From positions 1 through 12,088 of the forward strand of contig DAHXOV010000224.1 in assembly GCA_027364695.1 (NCBI GenBank): a DNA stretch of 12,088 bases, given 5' to 3'. Position numbers and translations under genes: made by a program. The notes under the pieces are model-generated. The model made no database searches. It was not told the DNA's origin and was given only the letters and a program-made list of their open reading frames with translations. This document shows, in pieces, positions 8,342 through 12,088 of this stretch. Position 1 is the stretch's first letter, and the number at the start of each line of letters is the position of its first letter. The stretch is from a bacterium. Its GTDB lineage: Bacteria > Bacteroidota > Bacteroidia > B-17B0 > Aurantibacillaceae.

Positions 8342-9487
8342 TTAATGGAAATACTCTTTCATTCTTTCAAAAAAGGACTTCTCTTTTTTATTTTGAGAGG
8401 GTTGTAAATTCTTAGAATGTTTCAATTGTTCTAATATCTTTCTCTCTTCGGCACTTAAATTCGCAGGTGTATAAACATTTACATCTATAATAATATCGCC
8501 TCTTCCATATCCATTCAAAGAGGGGAGTCCTTTTGCTTTCAATCTCAATAGTTTACCTGATTGAGTACCAGGCTCTATCTTAACTCTTGCTTTACCTTCT
8601 AGGGTAGGTATTTCTATCTGTGTACCAAGTGCTGCATCCGGGAAGCTCAAAAACAAATGATAGATTAAATGACTTCCTTCTCTTTTAAAATGAGGATGCG
8701 ATTCCTCCTCAACAATAATAATCAAATCGCCGGGAATACCTCCATGTGGGGCAGCGTGTCCTTTTCCCCTCAGAGATAATTCCATACCACTTTCTACGCC
8801 TGCAGGGATATTGAAAGATACTATTTCTTCTCCCATTACAGTACCGCTACCATAACACACATTACATTTTTCTGCGGGGATACTTCCCATTCCTCTACAG
8901 CTCGTACAGGTTGTCTGTGTTTGCATAGAGCCTAAAATAGTTCTTTGTACTTTTACCATGACACCTGTTCCATTGCAAGCGTGACAGGTAACCACCCTGC
9001 TATTTTTTGCCCCTGTACCATTGCAGGCGCTGCAAACAATTTGTTTCTTAATTTTTATCTTTTTAGAGACACCTGTAGCAATTTCTTCTAAACTCAGCTT
9101 CACAGATATTCGCACATCTCCTCCTCTCACTGTTTTTTTAGATTTACCTCCACCGCCAAAGCCAAAATTACCGCCAAAAATATCTTCAAAATGAGAGAAA
9201 ATATCATCCATATTTACACCAGTTCCCCCATAATGCCCTCCAAAACCATCTGAAGCAGCAGATGATCCTACACCTGCATGTCCAAATTGATCATAACGTA
9301 ACCTCTTCTCTTTGTCACTCAATACTTCATAGGCTTCATTAATCTCTTTAAATTTTTCCTCCGCTTCTTTGTTTCCCGAGTTTTTATCAGGGTGATATTT
9401 CACGGCCAGTTTTCTGTAGGATTTTTTAATTTCCTCTTCTGTGGCATTTTTTCCTATTCCTAATACCTCGTAATAATCTCTTTTCAT
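8342..9487 (-). CDS. dnaJ: Chaperone protein DnaJ (type I Hsp40)
   Basis: 381 residues, the usual length. It is the cytoplasmic co-chaperone that delivers unfolded clients to DnaK and stimulates its ATPase. The J domain (about 4-68) carries the HPD motif (32-34). A Gly/Phe-rich region with DDIF and [10 protein letters not shown] follows (about 70-115). The zinc-finger region has four CxxCxGxG repeats at 152-159, 168-175, 194-201 and 208-215, all cysteines present ([32 protein letters not shown]). The C-terminal substrate-binding domains contain the usual [19 protein letters not shown] and [12 protein letters not shown] stretches. It starts 12 bases after grpE and ends nine bases before the sigma-54 activator, so the three form one tight unit. 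DnaK is not in the window. No damage or unusual residues are seen. Confidence 0.98.
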   Translation of the reverse strand: MKRDYYEVLGIGKNATEEEIKKSYRKLAVKYHPDKNSGNKEAEEKFKEINEAYEVLSDKEKRLRYDQFGHAGVGSSAASDGFGGHYGGTGVNMDDIFSHFEDIFGGNFGFGGGGKSKKTVRGGDVRISVKLSLEEIATGVSKKIKIKKQIVCSACNGTGAKNSRVVTCHACNGTGVMVKVQRTILGSMQTQTTCTSCRGMGSIPAEKCNVCYGSGTVMGEEIVSFNIPAGVESGMELSLRGKGHAAPHGGIPGDLIIIVEEESHPHFKREGSHLIYHLFLSFPDAALGTQIEIPTLEGKARVKIEPGTQSGKLLRLKAKGLPSLNGYGRGDIIIDVNVYTPANLSAEERKILEQLKHSKNLQPSQNKKEKSFFERMKEYFH

Positions 9488-9499
9488 GTGCTTTACTTT

Positions 9500-10147
9500 T
9501 TATTCTCCTACTACTACTTTAGCATAACGAATAATTTTATTGTGCAATTGATATGCTTTCTCTAGTTCTTCTATCACTTTCCCTTTCATTTCTTCAGATG
9601 GAGCAGGTACTTTGGCTACTGCTTCCATCATATCTACATTAAATTCTTTATGCAAATTATCAATAGCTGCTAAATGATTCTGGAGAGTAATATGTTTTAA
9701 TTTACTGTAAATCAACTCAAATCCCTTTTTCACCATTTCAATATCATTTGTATTTTGGTTTTCTTTTATGGCTCTTTCAAAATCATCTATAATAGGTAAA
9801 ATACTTTTCCATATATCTTCTCCTGCATACTTTATCAGATCCTCTTTTTCCTTACGACTTCTCTTTTTAAAATTATCAAATTCTGCCAACAAGCGAATAT
9901 GTTTATCGTTTAATTCAGCCAGTTGCTGGTGGAGACTTTTTATTTTTTCCTTTAGTTCTTCTTCACTTTCTTGATTTTTTTGTTCTTTCTCATTCATATT
10001 AGAAATATTATTAGTATTGTCTTCTTCCTTTGTATTTGTATTTTGTTGATTTACCAATATATCATCTGGATGTTTTCTTGCATTGGTATCCATCGTGCTT
10101 TTATCTTCTGCATTTTCATTTTCTTGTAATATTTTTTTTTCTTTCAT
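9500..10147 (-). CDS. grpE: GrpE, nucleotide exchange factor of DnaK
   Basis: 215 residues. A charged, Asn-rich, low-complexity N-terminus (about 1-55) precedes a long coiled coil (about 58-108, with LLAEFDNFKKRSRKEKEDL as the family hallmark), the helical part with ILPIIDDFERAI (117-127) and the C-terminal beta-wing (about 165-214, ending IIRYAKVVVG). It would release ADP from DnaK, working with the adjacent DnaJ. The usual HEA triplet before the wing reads MEA here (DMMEAVAKV), a minor difference. The start at 10147 fits a predicted -24/-12 promoter about 29 bases upstream; internal Met19 or Met51 could also serve, since the first 50 residues carry no conserved motif. It lies 66 bases after pabB, a gap with its own promoter elements, so it probably heads the grpE-dnaJ-activator operon. 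Confidence 0.96.
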   Translation of the reverse strand: MKEKKILQENENAEDKSTMDTNARKHPDDILVNQQNTNTKEEDNTNNISNMNEKEQKNQESEEELKEKIKSLHQQLAELNDKHIRLLAEFDNFKKRSRKEKEDLIKYAGEDIWKSILPIIDDFERAIKENQNTNDIEMVKKGFELIYSKLKHITLQNHLAAIDNLHKEFNVDMMEAVAKVPAPSEEMKGKVIEELEKAYQLHNKIIRYAKVVVGE

Positions 10148-10174
10148 ATAGTTCTCTTTTTAGGACAAAATGTA

Positions 10175-10191
10175 AGCAATTGTTCTGCCAA
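10175..10191 (-). promoter_or_regulatory. Candidate sigma-54 (-24/-12) promoter of grpE-dnaJ-activator operon
   Basis: Read on the minus strand the site is TTGGCA, six bases, then TTGCTT, against the RpoN consensus TTGGCACR-N4-TTGCWT. GG is at 10189-10188 and GC at 10177-10176, with exactly the required 10 bases between them. The predicted transcription start is near 10164, about 16 bases before the grpE ATG. The third gene downstream encodes a sigma-54 activator, which makes the site more credible. Deviations are GA in place of CG after TGGCA. No upstream activator-binding site could be identified with confidence. Confidence 0.62.
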
Positions 10192-10195
10192 AAGG

Positions 10196-10203
10196 CAAAA
10201 ATA
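10196..10203 (-). promoter_or_regulatory. Possible primary-sigma -7 box upstream of grpE
   Basis: TATTTTTG on the minus strand matches TAnnTTTG, but no TTTG-like -33 box lies 19-21 bases upstream, where the sequence is GGTC-like inside the end of pabB. It abuts the -24/-12 element, so basal and sigma-54 transcription could overlap here. In such A/T-rich DNA a chance match is quite possible. Confidence 0.3.
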
Positions 10204-10213
10204 AGTAATAATG

Positions 10214-11344
10214 TCATATTTTAGACCTGTCCATGTATTTTTCTACTGCATGTAATATCCTTTCTGCCTTTAGCACACATTCTTTGTATTCGCTATAAGG
10301 ATCTGCATAAATCGTAATTGCACTGCCTGCCCACACTCTGATTTCTCTGTTCAATCGATTGTAAAAGATGCTTCTAATAAGTACTGACAAATTAAAATCA
10401 CCATTCTCGTATATTCCCAAACATCCACTATAAAATTCCCTCGGCAATAGCTCCATTTCATCTCCTATTTGCATGGCTCTTATCTTGGGCGCACCCGTCA
10501 TACTGGCCATCGGGAAAGTAGCATGAATAATATCTTTGAACGACAAATCTTCTTTTAATTCACACACCACTTTACTTATCATCTGATGTACATTTGCGTA
10601 TGTTTTTATAGAATAAATTTCCTCCACTCTTACGCTTCCCTTTATGGCAAGGCGAGATAAATCATTTCTACACACATCTACAGTCATCACATTTTCTGTT
10701 CTCTCCTTAATACTACTTTGCAGTTGCTTTTTATTTCTTTCATCCTCCTCTGATGTATTACCCCTTGGTGCCGTACCCTTAATGGGTTCTGTGTATAACC
10801 AATTCTTTTCCTTTTTCAAAAAACGCTCAGGGGAAAAACTCATAATATACCAATCGCCATACTTCAGAAGCGCACTAAAAGGGCTTCTCATCTTTTCCAC
10901 TAATTCTACAAAAACATCGTACACAGGAATACCCGCATTCTTATATACAAAAGGAATACAATAATTCATCTCATAAATATCTCCCCATTTCAAATACTTT
11001 TGTATCTTCTGAAAAACTTTATAATAATCTTCATAACTTACTCTTTCTTTATGTCCCTCACCATTATATACATCGGTTTCTTCACTAAAAAGATGTCTGA
11101 GATCTTCCCATCTCTCAATTTTGATTTTTTCTTTAACAGGCAAAATAACAGGATGCTGCCATTCCGTTTTTTTATCAAAACATTTTGGTTCTATCACATT
11201 TTTATAATCATAAGGAATGATCACCGCACAGGTCAAATAATGTTCTATTTCCGCTATATCTATGCCACTATCTTCCAACCAATAGAAATAATTTGAAAAA
11301 CCCGCTCCATCAAGTGGTGAATATGTTATCAAATAATTACTCAT
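10214..11344 (-). CDS. pabB: Aminodeoxychorismate synthase component I (PabB-type, anthranilate synthase I family)
   Basis: 376 residues. It is a chorismate-utilising enzyme that would aminate chorismate to 4-amino-4-deoxychorismate for folate synthesis. Conserved elements are YEMNYCIPF (124-132), FSPERF (170-175), PIKGTAPRG (187-195), MTVDVCRNDLSRLA (220-233), MTGAPKIRAM (282-291) and the GSAI/YKECVLKAERIL end (340-364). PIKGT has Lys189, which is typical of aminodeoxychorismate synthase; anthranilate synthase has PIAGT, so this favours PabB over TrpE. The N-terminal part is shorter than in E. coli PabB (~453 residues), and no LLES tryptophan-binding motif is seen. It starts two bases after the Nudix stop and is surely cotranscribed with it. 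Neither the glutaminase (PabA) nor the lyase (PabC) is in the window. Confidence 0.87.
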   Translation of the reverse strand: MSNYLITYSPLDGAGFSNYFYWLEDSGIDIAEIEHYLTCAVIIPYDYKNVIEPKCFDKKTEWQHPVILPVKEKIKIERWEDLRHLFSEETDVYNGEGHKERVSYEDYYKVFQKIQKYLKWGDIYEMNYCIPFVYKNAGIPVYDVFVELVEKMRSPFSALLKYGDWYIMSFSPERFLKKEKNWLYTEPIKGTAPRGNTSEEDERNKKQLQSSIKERTENVMTVDVCRNDLSRLAIKGSVRVEEIYSIKTYANVHQMISKVVCELKEDLSFKDIIHATFPMASMTGAPKIRAMQIGDEMELLPREFYSGCLGIYENGDFNLSVLIRSIFYNRLNREIRVWAGSAITIYADPYSEYKECVLKAERILHAVEKYMDRSKI

Positions 11345-11346
11345 AC

Positions 11347-11898
11347 TTATGGATGATATCCCAATAAAATAGTTGCTTTCAAAATAGCCGCTACGCTAAT
11401 AGAATCAGTTATTTCGCCCCTTATCACCATCTCCAATGCTTCTTTTATATGAATCTTTCGTATTGTAATATCTTCTGTCTCCTCGGGCATTGACTGTTTT
11501 TGTTCAAGTTCCTGTGCCAAAAAAACGATAGCCAATTCATTGGTTACAGAATTACTTGTATGCATCTTCAGCAATTCCTCATATTTCTTCGCTTCCAAAC
11601 CCGTTTCTTCCATCAATTCTCTTTTCGCACTTTCTAATGGATCTATATCCAAATTCCCTCCACCTTCAGGAATCTCCCAACTATATTGATGCAAAGGATA
11701 CCTCCACTGTCCTACCAAATAAGTATAACCTGCTTCGTCCACAGGTAAAATACCTATTGCCAAATGTTTAAACTTCACCACATTGTAGATCCCCTCTTTA
11801 CCTGATGGATTAATCACATCATGCAACTCTAATTCTATCCATGGAGAATCAAATATTTTTTTTATACGCAAGGTTTTCCACGAATTACTATAAGTCAT
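11347..11898 (-). CDS. Nudix hydrolase, ADP-ribose pyrophosphatase-like
   Basis: 183 residues from the chosen ATG at 11898. The Nudix fold is recognised by WEIPEGGG (74-81) leading into RELMEETGL (93-101), the metal-binding REUxEExGU part. The upstream GQWRYPLHQYSWEIPEG resembles ADP-ribose/sugar-nucleotide pyrophosphatases, which cut nucleoside diphosphates linked to another group. The first Glu of GX5EX7REUXEEXGU is Ile85 here, flanked by Asp84 and Asp86; the catalytic glutamates E94, E97 and E98 are intact. An in-frame ATG at 11961 would add 21 residues, but these look unlike the family, and a promoter box (11912-11919) lies inside that extension, so 11898 is preferred. It is two bases from pabB, so a role in pterin/folate metabolism (as for the Nudix dihydroneopterin triphosphate pyrophosphatase) is conceivable but not shown. 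Confidence 0.88.
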   Translation of the reverse strand: MTYSNSWKTLRIKKIFDSPWIELELHDVINPSGKEGIYNVVKFKHLAIGILPVDEAGYTYLVGQWRYPLHQYSWEIPEGGGNLDIDPLESAKRELMEETGLEAKKYEELLKMHTSNSVTNELAIVFLAQELEQKQSMPEETEDITIRKIHIKEALEMVIRGEITDSISVAAILKATILLGYHP

Positions 11899-11911
11899 AA
11901 TAAAATTTGCC

Positions 11912-11919
11912 CAAAGATA
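11912..11919 (-). promoter_or_regulatory. Bacteroidota -7 box for Nudix-pabB operon
   Basis: Read on the minus strand, TATCTTTG is a perfect TAnnTTTG box, 13 bases upstream of the ATG at 11898, predicting a leader of roughly 7-11 bases. The upstream element is less clear: a TTTG (minus strand, 11949-11946) sits 26 bases away instead of about 20. The box supports the shorter Nudix start. It faces a second promoter in the same divergent gap. Confidence 0.5.
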
Positions 11920-11981
11920 AATCAAATAATAACTTCTTTCACTCACAAAAAAATAAATCACCCTCTTTGTAATATGTAATA

Positions 11982-12013
11982 TTTGTAATAGATTAAATTT
12001 TTGATTAACTTTG
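11982..12013 (+). promoter_or_regulatory. Consensus Bacteroidota promoter for the rightmost gene
   Basis: TTTG (11982-11985), 20 bases, then TAACTTTG (12006-12013): both boxes are perfect matches to TTTG-N19-21-TAnnTTTG. The expected start of transcription is around 12016-12020, giving a 10-14 base leader before the ATG at 12030. This is the best-formed promoter in the window and suggests that the downstream gene is strongly expressed. Confidence 0.75.
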
Positions 12014-12029
12014 CAGTCAATTATAACTT

Positions 12030-12088
12030 ATGGTAGAAAGCGTCACAACATCAAAAAGAGTCAATGTAGTATTGAAAGAATTCAATAT
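12030..12088 (+). CDS. Start of an unidentified gene, 3' truncated by window edge
   Basis: Only 19 complete codons are visible, beginning MVESVTTSKRVNVV and continuing LKEFN. The frame is open to the window end and sits right behind a consensus promoter, so a real gene is likely. The stretch KRVNVVLKEFN faintly resembles the first IF2_N helix at the N-terminus of Bacteroidota translation initiation factor IF-2 (a pattern like RLNKVLKEFN). However, infB usually follows rimP-nusA, which are absent here, so this is only a guess and no symbol is given. Confidence 0.55.
   Translation, partial: MVESVTTSKRVNVVLKEFN

Noticed and set aside
10304..10322. TGCA-N11-TGCA inverted repeat inside pabB, about 150 bases upstream of the predicted grpE start, as an activator-binding site
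   Set aside because: The distance is plausible, but the arms are only four to five bases and TGCA is itself palindromic; such repeats are common by chance.
11899..11961. In-frame upstream ATG of the Nudix gene (21 extra residues)
   Set aside because: The extra residues do not look like the family's N-terminus, and a perfect -7 box lies inside this stretch, so transcription probably starts downstream of that ATG.

Overview
The window looks like a chromosomal segment of a low-GC member of the Bacteroidota, probably a Chitinophagales/Sphingobacteriia-type lineage (inference). The clues are a PorV/PorU-type (type IX secretion) gene pair, promoters of the Bacteroidota form (TAnnTTTG with an upstream TTTG-like box), no obvious Shine-Dalgarno sequences, and A/T-rich third codon positions. 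It is densely packed with genes: nothing suggests a phage, insertion sequence, CRISPR array, tRNA or rRNA, and no intergenic gap exceeds about 130 bases.

Plus strand, left part: the 3' end of a POT/PTR-family peptide transporter (1-848), an 88-base gap holding a promoter, then a two-gene unit joined by an ATGA overlap. This unit is a PorV/PorQ-family outer-membrane barrel (best fit PorV2, 937-2010) and a 1688-residue secreted C25-family cysteine peptidase (best fit the putative type IX sortase PorU2, 2007-7073) with an apparently intact His661/Cys691 dyad.

Minus strand, right part, in transcription order: a Nudix hydrolase (11898-11347), a PabB-type chorismate-utilising enzyme two bases later (11344-10214), then after 66 bases a tight chaperone-regulator cluster of grpE (10147-9500), dnaJ (9487-8342) and a sigma-54 activator without a receiver domain (8332-7100). 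This cluster converges on porU2 with only 26 bases between the stops and no recognisable hairpin terminator. The grpE leader contains a well-formed -24/-12 element with exactly 10 bases between its GG and GC. This suggests that the GrpE-DnaJ co-chaperones and their linked activator form a sigma-54-dependent, possibly self-regulating stress operon. That is the most interesting hypothesis in the window.

Right edge: divergent from the Nudix gene, a textbook Bacteroidota promoter (11982-12013) precedes the first 19 full codons of a gene that leaves the window.

Other points worth attention are a FAM3/ILEI-like segment inside PorU2, a near-leaderless promoter arrangement for porV2, and an isoleucine at the first glutamate position of the Nudix box.
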